Part shown: piece by piece, positions 22,274 to 33,951 of the stretch
How the letters are laid out: every line of letters begins with the position of its first letter
How positions within the stretch are numbered: the stretch's first letter is position 1
NCBI GenBank assembly: GCA_000827265.1
Contig: KN834757.1
Span: 124,001 to 188,000 of the forward strand
DNA: 64,000 bases
DNA from: Collybiopsis luxurians FD-317 M1
Lineage: Eukaryota > Basidiomycota > Agaricomycetes > Agaricales > Omphalotaceae
Direction: 5' to 3'
The notes under the pieces: generated by a model
Told to the model about the DNA's origin: nothing
Seen by the model: only the letters and a program-made list of their open reading frames with translations
Databases searched by the model: none
Translations under genes and position numbers: made by a program

Positions 22274-23784
22274 TCAACCGATATTCATACTCTCCCAGAT
22301 CTGCGACGTATCGGGTTGCTGTCCCGTCCCAGGCCGTATCGAGAAAATAACATCTTTAATGGTTTGCGCGATGAGTCCATGTTGCGCTTCGGCGGCGATT
22401 TTTGTGCTGGTTTTCCAGGAAGGGAGAAGGGGGTCGAGGAAAAAGAGGAAGCGGTCAGTCGGTAAGGAGCGAAGACAACGACAATTTGGACGGACATACC
22501 TATCTTTCACGCTCTTCGCCAGCTCGTTTTCCTTCTTCTTCGATTCTTCCTTCTCCTTTTGCTGCCGAACGAAAAGGTATCAGCGAGATCATACGAGGTG
22601 GAGAGAGATCCGGCAAAAACTACCTTGCCGTCCTTTTGTTCTTTCGGAGCAACTGGTAGCGTAGGCTTGGTATTACCAATCGATTGCTGCACCTTTGATA
22701 GCTTCAAGTTGAGGTCGGCCAACTGAGATACAGCGTATGCCCTATTCTGCTCAGGCCACGTCAGTAGGAAGCGCCAGAGAAGCAACATTAGAAACGCACA
22801 GAGATTAACGGGCTCTGACTAAGGGTATTGACCCAATACTTGTTCCACAGCAAATCCAACAATTGCGTCTCTAAACTCGACTTGAAAATCTCCACTTCTA
22901 ACGGATAGTATTGATTCGCGTGTACACCGAAATCTTCGATCTTGCTCAGGGGAATAGACTGGTATTCGGAGGCGGAGGCATTGGGAGGAGTGTAGTTTTC
23001 GGGGTAAGTGCGGAAGGCGCCAATGTCAACTTTGCCTGCTGTCATGGTTCGGTTTGGATCAACCTGGATGAGGATAGGGCCGTTAGTAGGAGAAAAAGAG
23101 TATGAAGATGGTAATCGGACGCACTACAACAGCAACAAAAGGATCTGTATGCTTCTGATTGTTCATCTGCGTGCTGACGTCTATACCAGATAGCCAGCAT
23201 CCATATCCAGGATGAGAATGATACCACCCGACCAAGTTTTCTGGTCTCCCGGCCTACGTATATCCTCAGGCCTTGTCGCTCGCGCAAAAGACAAAACCAG
23301 ACGCACACTTTGACTGCCCTCGTAATACGCCACCATATATTCTGTCGCTTCAGCTCCAGCATTAACACGCGTCTCTGTACCCTGCACAGGTAACGCAAAA
23401 GAGTCCAAAATCACCAGCGACGTTCCAACGACTTTTCCTTGTAACATGCCCATAATTTCGTAGGGAACACCTGAACGCGCGTGCATTACCTGTAACAAAG
23501 AGATCGTTGCCGTTCAGCCCGATACCAGAATTGAACCCCATTTGCTAACCATTTTAATAAGAGCCACCGCTGATATCTTGCAGGATTTGAAGTAATGAGG
23601 ACTATACGCCGCAGATTAGACTCGGAAACAGGACGAACTGGGGTTATACATGCTCTTTGCTCCATGGTGAATCTCGGTTCAGTTGTCGGTCAGCTTCCCT
23701 GTCAAACTTGTATATATCGTCTTGAGGTGATAGCTCTACAATGTCGTTCTCAATATTAAAGGTTTTGAGCGCGGTGCCGGCCAT
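22274..23784 (-). CDS. CSN5: COP9 signalosome subunit 5 (JAMM deneddylase)
   Basis: Catalytic subunit of the COP9 signalosome, which removes NEDD8/Rub1 from cullins. The start at 23784 gives [19 protein letters not shown]. Later exons give [63 protein letters not shown], the zinc-binding JAMM block [21 protein letters not shown] (about 23165-23225), then [46 protein letters not shown] and [15 protein letters not shown]. The C-terminal helix [19 protein letters not shown] ends at 22274. The catalytic HxH and Asp are intact. Conserved introns split it into about seven exons. A damaged partial duplicate lies at 53090-53846. Confidence 0.95.
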
Positions 23785-25730
23785 CGTCGTCGTCAAAGTC
23801 AAGGCCTTGAAATGGCACGTGCTCATCGATACGGTCAGCGCTTAGCGCTTAGCGCCAGTGCATGTCTCCCGACACAACTTCGAGCTCGTTGTACAAAACT
23901 TGATTATTGTTGTAGCGACACATTCACTCTGGAAAGCCGCATACCAAGATCTTCTAAGAAGACGCAAATCGACCACCAAGGTGCAAGACAACTCAGACCT
24001 GCCGCCGGAGCAGTCGAGATGAACTGAATGCGGACATTCGTCTCCGGCTGGCCAATCACGCTACAAATTCCGTCCTATCTCATCAAGCAGCTACGACACT
24101 AGCCCCAAGATCCATATCCGCATTCACCCTCCTCATCTTCTCACAGCCACCTCTCTAACCATAGCCGACGCCATCGAACAACAGCGTATAATCCGCGCAT
24201 TTGTGCTCAGAGCTCTGCAGAAAAATCCAGTCTCATCAACATTCTCTGATGGAAAAGGCTTTGCCCGACAGTAACAATGGAGTGATCCAACTGGAGGATC
24301 CTGATGCTAACAAAGAGCTCCCGTAAGGCTCTCAACGAGCTTTTCACTTTCGATTGCTCTTCGTCCACGAATATGCCTTTGATATGGGAGACAAGTGGAG
24401 TGAGGAAGGCGGTGGAGGACGGAGGACGAGGGAAGCACCTAAGGGGCTTGCAGTTCGTTTCACTGGCGTTCAGGATATCCAAGGACCCGGGATTTGCGAC
24501 TGGATGATCAAGTTATGGAGTAGCGCTCAAAGCAGAAGTTGTCCTACGGAATGCCAGCTACACCTACACACTCCATCCAAGTTCTCGCCTGCTTTTATTA
24601 GCCTGTGAAATATCTCAACTGCAAACGACCTGTCCGGCGGATCCGTCTTCATTCAAAAGCGTGAAAGAAAGTCGGTATCGAAGTTTACGGTGCTCTTCGG
24701 TCTATTTTTTTTTAGAGCAAATAGAAATACCAATGTGTTCAAGGTGTGTTTACGATCTCGTCAGCGGGAAGGCTAGGGGGATACTGTAGCTTCCTATAAT
24801 TGCGATATTCTGGTATATCCATGACTAACGACATAGCTGAACCAATTGAGCTGACCTCGAGTTTACAGGTGTATAAAAGAGATGTTATAGCCGTATGTGT
24901 ACTACAATTTCGTCCAATTGTAACCGCCAGGTCCAAATAATCCATTGCATCTCGTGGCGAGCGTCGTATAATAGCCACCGCGAAGCTTTGCTGGATCGTC
25001 CTGTAGGCCTTGGGGCATGAAAGTCGCGCTCAGCGGTTGATTTGAGCGCCGGAACGCCGGAGGTGAACGTTTGAACTGCCACATAATGAAATATATTGTC
25101 AAGCTGCAAAGTGAGTATACCCGATTCAACGCTGGAGGGATCTTGGACAAAAGTCTAACAGATAATGTAGTCACTCATCCTATACATAGCAATGGCACCG
25201 TCGCACCGAACCTTCAGTGTTCCGTTTCTACAACCTGTAAGGGCACTTTTGTACAGAAATTCGAGACACTTACACTGTACAGTGCAGGTTCAGTTCGCCG
25301 CAAGACTCTAAAGATAATGAATACTTTCAAGATAATTTAGTTACTTCTCTAAGGCGATCCGAAAGGTTGAGCAGATGACCCTGACTTTATCCTGAAGACG
25401 TAAGTATAGGTAAGTATCTAGGCTTCTCGACTTGCGTGGAAGCGTCTTTGATTCGACAACGGAAACAGCCGGCGTCAGAATCCATCTCTAGTTCTGACCT
25501 TCACACCTGCGCCCAACACGACAAAGCCTCATGCACATGGTTCACTATCACAAGATGATCTGAATTTTCGTATCTGACATGATCCATCGATATATGAGAA
25601 GTGCTTAAGATCCGCTCTGTCGGAAATTAGAATATAAAATGAGCAGAAAACGTAAATCAGTACCCACAAATCGGTCTGCGCTCGCAAAACGGCGGAGATT
25701 AGGCGAATAGAAATCAATTAAACTCACGCA
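23785..25730. other. Unassigned sequence upstream of CSN5
   Basis: Minus-strand peptides at 24207-24482 (FVDEEQSKVKSSLRALREL) weakly resemble the R1 repeat peptide at 52.7 kb (VDEQVQSQVQGSLRAFQEL), so a diverged R1 copy may sit at about 24.2-24.5 kb. The minus frame at 24739-24978 is open for 79 codons but unrecognised. No RNA gene was seen. Confidence 0.35.
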
Positions 25731-25740
25731 TATATAAGAA
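25731..25740 (+). promoter_or_regulatory. Possible TATA box of the NACHT-ankyrin gene
   Basis: TATATAAGAA lies about 160 bp before the candidate start at 25890. Confidence 0.4.
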
Positions 25741-25889
25741 TACATTACAAGCTCAATTCTTTTCTTCCCATCTTTCATCACCTATGAGCGTTAGCGATCT
25801 TCCGAGAAATATTTCAGTTGCAACATCAGGTACTGAAGATTTAATGCACTATATCCAAGTGGAATATTGATATACAAAATATAGGCAAT

Positions 25890-28800
25890 ATGTTTTCCAA
25901 TGCAAACCATTTTACAATTAATGGTGGTCGATTTACAGTCATTAGTAGGTTCTCATTCAAATGCAGAATGTCAACTACTTTATGGTGTTAATATTCAACA
26001 GCACACAATGAAGCCCGCGAGATCCGCGATTGGCTTCAAGCACCAGACTGTTCAGCGAATCATGCAGCAGCAGCTGATAAAAGAACCAAAGGAACTGGGG
26101 AATGGATACTGAACCATCCAGAATACCAGAAGTGGAAATACCATCCCAGAATCCTTTGGATCCAAGGCCAAGGTGATATCATTTTTTGTAACCATTCTGA
26201 TGAGATTTATTTACATAATTGGATACTCTAGGTGGATCAGGAAAAACAGTTTTGAGGTAAGTAATAAAATTGTGGAGCATGCAGCATATGAAATAAAGAA
26301 ATACCCATCATTGGAAAAGCACTTCAATCCTAAAAGACCTTACTACAAAGATGAATACTGATGCTATTTGGTATCATTATTTTGATATTCGGGACAATAC
26401 AGGGAGCAAATCCACATATCGTGGATTCCTTCTATCTCTTGCTTTACAAATGGGACTTGAGAGTGAAGGCATCAATCCAGCCTTGCACAAGTTATACAAA
26501 AACTCCAAAGGATATCAACATCCACCAATTGGAGAATTGGAGGAAATTCTGGAAATCATTATTAAGCAACGAAATGCAGGATATCTTTTTGTAGATGCTA
26601 TGGATGAATGCAAAGAAGGGGTCACAAAAGTAATGGACTGGTTATCCCAATTTGCACAGAAACTATGGATTGTTGTGACTAGTAGGCATTTTGCAGATTC
26701 CAGAATGAAGCAAAGGGCACTAGAAATTGTATTAAGCAATGAGGGGCACCATATTGAAAAGGATATGGAGATGTACCTTCAGTCTAAGATACAAAGTTCT
26801 GAATACAACTTCAATTTAAATGAAACATACTGGGAACATGTTGTAAAGACTCTAAAGGATGGCGCTCATGGGCAGTAAGTATTTTTGAATCTTGAAAATG
26901 GTAGAGTACTGATTCTCAAATGAATTTCAGGTTTCGCTGGGCTGAGTGTCAGCTAAATGAACTGACAGAATGCATTGTTTCCGAGGATGTGAAGAAAGTT
27001 CTGACAAATTTACCAAAGGGCCTGGAGGACATATACTCACAAGCTGTTCAAAAAGTAAGGAGGGGGAATCAGGCAACCAAGATCCATCATTTGCTGCTTT
27101 GGTTACTGTTTGCATATAGACCTTTATATGAGGATGAAGTAACAGAGATCCTGTCAATAGATGTCCAGAAGCAAACAGCAAAGAATGACATAGGCATGAG
27201 GATGAATCTGCATGCTATTGTGGACTCTAACCTTGTCATCATAGGCAGTAACAAGGTGGTTCAGTTTGCACATGCTTCAGTGAAGGAATTTCTGATAAAC
27301 TATCAGACATCTAATCAGGTTAAAGATATGTTTGAAATTAATGAACTGCTGGCTCATGATATCATAGCTCAAGCATGCATGATTTATCTGATGGACATTG
27401 AGAATAGAGAAGGGAAAACAAAGAGGTCTGAACACACAGCTTTATTGACCTATGCCTCCCATTATTGGCCAGTCCATGCCAAGTGTGTTGAAGGCCAGCA
27501 ACAGGAGAAGACTCTTGAAAACCTAACCAAAATGATATTAATGGACTCAAGCAATATCTTTGAATTCTGGCGAGAGCTAGTAGATAACTGACAGTGGTTT
27601 GATAGTTGGGAGAGGGGCACTGCCCTGTACTATGCAGCTGAGAATGGATTGATAACAAGAGTTCAAAATATCATTATAGAGAAAAGAATAACTATTTACA
27701 AAAATGAAAGTCACAGAGCAAATAAACTGTCATATATTAATTTCCAGTGTGGGAAATATGGAAATGCATTACAAGCAGCAATAGTACAAGGGCATGGAAG
27801 AGCTGTAGAGTTGCTGCTTGAAAATGGTGGAGATGTGAATGTTCAAGCAGGGGTTTATGGTAATGCACTCCAGGCAGCTGCACAGAATGATGATGATGTT
27901 GTTGCAATGTTGCTACTGGAACATGGTGCAAATGTGAATGCTCAGGGTGGTAAATATGGGAATGCACTCCAGGCAGCTGCAATGAATGGTAACAAAGTAA
28001 TTGCATGGCTGCTGCTTGAAAAGGGTGCTAATGTGAATGCCCAGGGTGGTCCTTATGAAAATGCACTCCAAGCAGCTGCATGGAATGGGAATGAAATAGT
28101 TGTAAGGTTGTTGCTTGAAAATGGTGCAAATGTGAATGCTGAGGGAGGGTTTTATGGAAATGCACTCCAGGCAGCTGCATGCAAGGGTAATGAAGTGGTT
28201 GTAAGATTACTGCTTGAACATGGTGCAGATGTGAATGCTGAGGGTGGTAAATATGAGAATGCACTCCAGGCAGCTGCAATAAATGGTAATGCTGGAGTTG
28301 TAAAATTATTGCTTGAAAATGATGCAGATGTGTACGCACAGGCTGCGGATTATGGCAATGCACTCTATGCAGCTGCAGCATATGGTAATGAAGTAGTTGT
28401 CAGGTTGCTACTTGAAAAAGGTGCATATGTGAATGCCCTGGGTGGGCATTATCGGAATGCACTTGGGGCAGCTGTACTAAATGGTAATGAAGCAGTTGTA
28501 AGAATGCTGCTTGAAAATGGTGCAAATGTCAATGCCCAAGTAAATTACTATGGTAATGCACTCTATGCAGCTGCAGAGAGTGATAATGAAGTAGTTGTAA
28601 GATTGCTGCTTGGAAAGGGTGCAAATGTAAATGCCCAGGGTGGTGAATATTATGGGAATGCATTGCAGGCTGCTGCACATAATGGGAACAAGGTAATTGT
28701 AAAATTACTGCTTGAAAATGGTGCAGATGTGAATGCCCAGGGTGGTGAATATGGGAATGCACTTCAAGCAGCTGCAAGGAGTGGAAAGGAGAAAGTTGTG

Positions 28801-30645
28801 CAGTTGCTGCTCAAAAATGGTGCAAATGTAAATGCCCAGGGTGGTTACCATGGTACTGCACTCCAGGCAGCTGCAATAAATGGAAATGAAGTCATCTTAA
28901 AGTTGCTGCTTGCAAATGGTGCAGATGCAAATGTCCAAGGGGGGCAGTATGCTGGTGCACTTCAGGCAGCTGCACTAAATGATAGTGAGGTAGTTGTAAG
29001 ATTGTTGCTTGAGAAAGGTGCAGATGTAAATTCTCTAGGTGGTCACTGGGGCAATGCACTCCAGGCAGCTGCATGGATTGGCAATGAAAGCATTGTGAAA
29101 TTGCTGCTTAAAAGTGGTGCAAATGTGAATGCCCTGGGTGGTGATTATGGTAATGCACTCATTGCAGCTGCAGGGAAGGGTCATAAAGTAGTTGTAAAGT
29201 TGCTGCTTGAAAATGGGGCCAATGTGAATGCTCAGGCTGATAAACATGGTAATGCACTCTATGCAGCTACAGAGAATGGTGATGAGGCACTTGTTATGTT
29301 GCTCCTTAAAAATGATGCAGATGTGAATGCTCTGGGCGGTTTCTATGGCAATGCCCTGCAAAAAGCTGCAGAGAGTGGCAAAGAAGCAATTGTAAGGTTG
29401 CTGCTTGAACATGGTGCCAATGTGAATGCCCAGGTTGATCGTCATGGTAATGCACTCTATGCAGCTGCAGGGCATGGTAATGAAGTAATTGCAAGGCTGC
29501 TTCTTAGAAATGGTGCAGAAGTAAATGCCCTCGGTGGATATTATGGCAATGCACTGTATGCAGCTGCAAAAAATGGGGCAGAAAGTGTTGTCAAGTTGCT
29601 GCTTGAAAGTGGGGCCAATGTGAATGCTCAGGCTGACAATCATGGTAGTGCACTTTATGCAGCTGCAGAGATTGATGATGAGGCAATTGCAATGTTGCTC
29701 CTTGAAAATGGTACAGATGTAAATGCCCTTGGTGGTTACTATGGCAATGCACTCCAGGTGGCAGTAGAAAAAGGCAATAGAAGAGGTATGAAGTTGTTGC
29801 TTGAACATGGTGCCAGTGTGAATGCCCAGGTTGTCCATGGTAATGCACTCTATGCAGCTGTATATAATGGAAATAAAGTAGCTGTAAGATTGTTGCTTGA
29901 AAATGGTGCAGATGTGAATGCCCCAGGTGGTAAATATGGGAATGCACTTCAGGCGGCAGCACATAATGGGAATGAGGTAATTGTAGAGTTACTCCTTGAA
30001 AATTGTGCAGATGTGAATGCCCAGGGTGGTGAATGTGGGAATGCACTTTGGGCAGCCGCAATGACTGGCAAAGAAAGTGTCATAAAGTTACTGCTTGAAA
30101 ATGGTGCCAATGTGAATGCTCAGGCTGATGATCATGGTAATGCACTCTGTGCAGCTGCAGAGAATGGTAATGAAGCAGTTGTAAGATTACTGCTTGAAAA
30201 TGGTGCAAATGTTAATGCTCAGGGTGGTTACTATGGCAATGCACTTCAGGCAGCTGTGCAGAATGACAAAGAAGCAATTGCAAGATTGCTGCTTGAAAAG
30301 GGTGCAGATGTGAATGCCCAGGGTGGTAAATATGGCAATGCACTCCAGGCAGCTGCAGAAAGTGGCAATGAAGTGGCTGTAAGGTTGCTGCTTGACAATG
30401 GTGCAGATGTGAATGCCAAGGTCAATCACTATGGTAATGCACTCTATGCTGCTGCAGCAAATGGTGATGAAGAAGTTGTCAAGTTGTTGCTTGAAAGGGA
30501 TTCAGATGTGAATGCCCAGGGTGGTACATATGGTAATGCACTCCAGGCAGCTGCATTTTATGGTAATGAAGGAGTTGTATGGTTGCTTCTTGAAAATGGT
30601 GCTCATGTGAATGCCAAGTTGGGTGTCATGGATATGCATACTTAA
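25890..30645 (+). pseudogene. NACHT-ankyrin NLR-like (STAND) gene with an in-frame stop
   Basis: The candidate start at 25890 gives MFSNANHFTINGGRFTVIS, the usual N-terminal motif of basidiomycete NACHT proteins. After an intron comes NEAREIRDWLQAPDCSANHAA...GTGEWILNHPEYQKW...ILWIQGQ. The P-loop (GGSGKTVL) is split by an intron (26173-26231). Next are FLFVDAMDEC-like Walker B (YLFVDAMDECKEG, about 26580) and VVTSR (about 26670), an intron at about 26875-26930, then FRWAECQLNEL and the winged-helix-like part to 27588. A TGA at 27589-27591 interrupts, with the same frame continuing (QWFDSWERGTALYYAAENG) into 29 ankyrin repeats. Directly after the P-loop the plain reading meets TAA; either two compensating frameshifts (about 26255 and 26352) or a 67-nt intron (26257-26323, weak AAG acceptor) would restore the frame. 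NLR-type proteins sense non-self in fungi; that role is inferred. Confidence 0.82.
27735..30630 (+). repeat. 29-unit ankyrin repeat array in the NLR-like gene
   Basis: Twenty-nine tandem units of 33 codons (99 bp; a few are 32 or 34) with consensus YGNALQAAAxNGNExVVxLLLENGANVNAQGG. Units are unusually alike. Two flavours alternate in places: YGNALQ...ALGG and HGNALYAA...AQAD. This gives 66-residue super-units, for example over units 15-20. The array stays open for all 998 codons from the internal Met at 27649 to 30645. Few CpG dinucleotides occur in it. Confidence 0.92.
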
Positions 30646-31984
30646 TCATAGTCTTGACTCACCTGTACCTTTCTCTCTTGTTCTCTTTCCTTTGACCTTC
30701 TGGTATATTCAATACACATTTTCCATCAACACTTGATGACTCCACAGCCTGAGCTTGGTATTTAAGTAGAGAACATATCAAATTCTGTATCACATCTTTA
30801 TCCTACTCATTAGCAATAAAGATCTGTGTACCATTTAGATCCTGACTGATTATAAGATTTCCTTCTCTATTTTAACAACACATGACTCCTAAGATTGAAA
30901 AATCAGGCTGAATCTGTGTGACACACTAACTTACTGATTTTAGGCCGATACATTGCTTACAAGGATTGCAAGCAGAATTGAGGAGGGAAAGAACTGGGTC
31001 TGGCGTAGTCGAGAAGATAACAAGTGTTTGTAGTAGATCAGGAAAGAATAAATTGTGAGGGTGCAGTGGGTCTACAACAGCATCTGAATGTACACTCATA
31101 TTATACAATGTAAACCTTTCTTTAATGCACATTAAAGTCTTGGTGCCTCTCTACATTGTCAAAATCATTGATCAACATCCAGGAAGAAGGATTTATTGAA
31201 ACTAATGGCTATACCCACATTCAGGTCTCCAGAGGAGATCCCAAGGTAGTAAGAGCATCTAAATGCAATATGGGAAAACTGATAAGAAGCCAATGAAACA
31301 TGTGTGGATGGAGCTGTTGCCCTGATCCCCGAGATGGTGTTGACATTTAATGAGGATCTAGGTCCATATGTTGGGGAAAGTGGAAGATTTGTCAGTTAGT
31401 ATTTGCTAGAAGAATATAAAAGGAAGTCGGTATATTTTTTAATAAAATTTCAAGAACAGCACACGTGCTACAGACCTGGAAGACCCAATTAAATTTCCTC
31501 TAGGTCCCCTGCAAATATTGTCAGCAGTGACGCAGTAGCCATATATTCTGGTATGTTTGTGTTTCTGCTCCTTGGGCTCAGTCACTGTGATTTGACAGAC
31601 TCGGAATCGGGGAGGCATTCTGCAGCAGAGATCGGCAGGTTAGAGCTGACAAAATAGCCAGTAATCTTTGAAGGATAGATAAAGGGTAGGGAGGGTAAGC
31701 TGATAGGCCTTGATAGGCATTGTTAGGGTGTTGAGGACGATGGAGGGTAACAGCAAGGTTGATGGTTCAGAAGATCCATGGAAATGATCATTGTCAAGGA
31801 TGAGCCAAGTCCGGGTTGTTTCAGTCTCAACATGTCCACTGCGCTGCAGTGCTCCTCATTAATAATCCCATATTCAAGATATTCCTCAGGATATCTGTAA
31901 TTAATTTACTTCAATAGTCAGATGCACAGTGAAATCAAAAATGAATTTAGACCCCCCATTACAGTGCCATCAATTAATCTTGAC

Positions 31985-32240
31985 AATCATGTAGCAGTCT
32001 GGTCTCCAGTCCTCACCTTTGTGGGATTGAGGACTGTATTAAGGTACCTAAAAACATCAGCCAGGATAAATTTCACTGTTAATCACCTTTTCTAATGTTG
32101 ACCACTCTTTCCCGTCCTTTCTTGCTCTTATAGTTACTTCATCCTTCCCTTGTACAATTTACTCATGGGACAGTATTGAAGGAAAGCAGTCTAAGTGCTA
32201 TCATATGGAAAAGGCATGCTAAAGCAAGTTGTGATAGCCC
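31985..32240. repeat. Dispersed repeat R2, copy 1
   Basis: Aligns with 51085-51300 in the same orientation: GTAGCAGTCTGGTCTCCAGTC against GTAGCAGTCTCGTCCCTGGTC, GAGGACTGT, CATCAGCCA, CACCTTTTC, CCTTGTACAATTTACTC against CCTTGCACAATTAACTC, and AGTGTTGAAGG-like endings. No coding content. Confidence 0.5.
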
Positions 32241-33240
32241 GAAGTAGTAGAAGTAGTAGAAGGAAACTACATGCAGGCACCCAAGATAGAAGCTTGAACA
32301 ATGGTAGCCATTCCTCATACCTGTGGAGTTGCTGAATTTTAGGACTATCTCATGTAGACCCAGCTATAGCATTGATAACAGTGGAAACATTAAAGTACAC
32401 TACAGTAAGCTAAAGTGTGACCATTATTGTTGTAATACCTGTTGTGACAACTGGTACTTATATCATTTTTCTCATGATCCTCTCCATTTGTCTCTTTCTT
32501 TCTCATACTCATTTTACACCTTTCACATGATCATGTTTATGACCCATCATCATTCCAATGCTTTTTTGATATATGACCCCTTTAACTCCCATCACACATG
32601 ATATTATTGTCTTTTCATTCTATTCATTATTGTTCTTTTACTAAAGTGATTCCTAATCTCCTTCTCACACCTGTCACCTAGTTATTGTCTTTTCCAGTAC
32701 AAACCATACACTTTTCACCTTCACCTTCTCACACTATTATCTTTTCACTTTCTCATTGCTACTCCACCCTTATTGTTGATTCTCATATATATAGGACAGT
32801 AGATAGCTCCTAGTTCCCTATCTCAACCTCTCGGTCATTGGGGACTAGGTTTGTGGTTGTATTCTCAGTAGCACTCAATACTAACTTGGTCACTGGGGAC
32901 TAGATTGATATCCTTTGATTGTTGTGATTGGCCCACCAGTGGGCTATCACTGCTGTTGAGATCACTCTCTTGCTTTCTCTCTGTGCTTGAGCTTGCATCA
33001 CCACCAGTGCTTGATGCCTTGTGCTCACTTCCTCAACTCATCCCTGGTCTCATTGCAACAATACCGGGGCTATAATCCTTGGGCAAAGCTATGTAGACTT
33101 CATAACATCAATAATGGTGGATGTAGTGGCTAGTATCAAGTACTAGTTTGAACTATGTAGTAACTAATCATGTTCTCATCCTGTCCTTGCCTATCTCAGA
33201 GCCTAATGCCAACCTCGACTTACAAGCTTCAGGTTCATGA
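32230..33240 (+). mobile_element. Possible solo LTR
   Basis: Begins TGTGATAGCCCGAAG, a typical LTR start, and holds a TATATATAGG promoter-like box (about 32787) followed by repeated CGGTCATTGGGGACTAGG-type motifs (about 32831 and 32890). The right boundary and target duplication could not be fixed, so this is tentative. Confidence 0.25.
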
Positions 33241-33461
33241 GTAGTAATTACACAAACTATGATTCTATATCTCTCAAAAATTTTCCCCTCCATCCCCACT
33301 GCCCCTGCAGATTAAATTTATTAAAAGCATTTCCTAAATCAGAATATTAATATGTGCATTTGATAATTATACATTTACCAATGTTTTGATAAGATTAGAA
33401 CTACAGTATATTGCGGGTGTCTGTGTGTGCACTTACTATGTGAGTATCTTGTCAACTGTAC

Positions 33462-33928
33462 CAGTGATGTGCTTAAGGCTTTAATTAAGGCTTCCTAAGT
33501 ATATTAGGTGCATTTTAGGATCTATATTAAATTTAATACCACTTAATTTTCTTTGTATTCATCACCCAAACTTAAAGCCTTGTTGTCCAAGATGCTATTG
33601 TCCTAGTCTGATGCTAGGAGCTCCTTGAGAAGCTTCTCCTACTAAGTGGAAGCAGTTTGCCTAGTAGGCTACCACTATGACTGTTCACTAAAGTCTAAAT
33701 CTTGAGTGGCTGGCTCCAGAGTGATACCACCAAAAAGAAGTGTAAGAGAGCACAGAAGCCATTGCTATTACATGCCTCAAGCTCCCCTTATTAGAGGCAT
33801 TTTTATCTGACAGTATTTGTCACCAGTGTGCCAGTGCCCAAACCTTGATCACCTCCATATTAAGACCTAATTAGGATCCATGTAAATATTCCGATGAATT
33901 TAGGTCCTAAGCCTTAAGCACATCCCTG
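33462..33928. mobile_element. hAT-like MITE family A, intact copy
   Basis: 467 bp with terminal inverted repeats CAGTGATGTGCTTAAGGCT and AGCCTTAAGCACATCCCTG. Flanks AACTGTAC (33454-33461) and GATTGTAC (33929-33936) match at 6 of 8 bases, consistent with a hAT 8-bp duplication. No coding capacity. It ends 23 bp from the stop codon of GtaA copy D. A second copy, split by nested insertions, ends 137 bp from the stop of copy C. Confidence 0.72.
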
Positions 33929-33951
33929 GATTGTACCCTAAGCCTTCTTCC

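Larger units (their letters stand above)
30646..33461. other. Gene-free, CpG-poor region downstream of the NLR-like gene
   Basis: No coding region was recognised. It holds one half of a dispersed repeat pair (31985-32240) and a possible solo LTR (32230-33240), listed separately. The rest looks like decayed repeat DNA. Confidence 0.4.

Noticed and set aside
27589..27591. TGA read through as selenocysteine or by a changed genetic code
   Set aside because: TGA is used as a normal terminator elsewhere in the window (for example at the end of GtaA copy D), and all the other internal TGAs are in dead transposons.
27737..30429. Long minus-strand open frames (up to 309 codons) over the ankyrin array
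   Set aside because: They are rich in His/Leu/Gln or Cys/Ile and repeat with the 99-bp period; they are antisense shadows of a homogeneous repeat, not genes.
27735..30630. CRISPR-like or satellite array
   Set aside because: The 99-bp periodicity is in phase with a single open frame and encodes ankyrin repeats.
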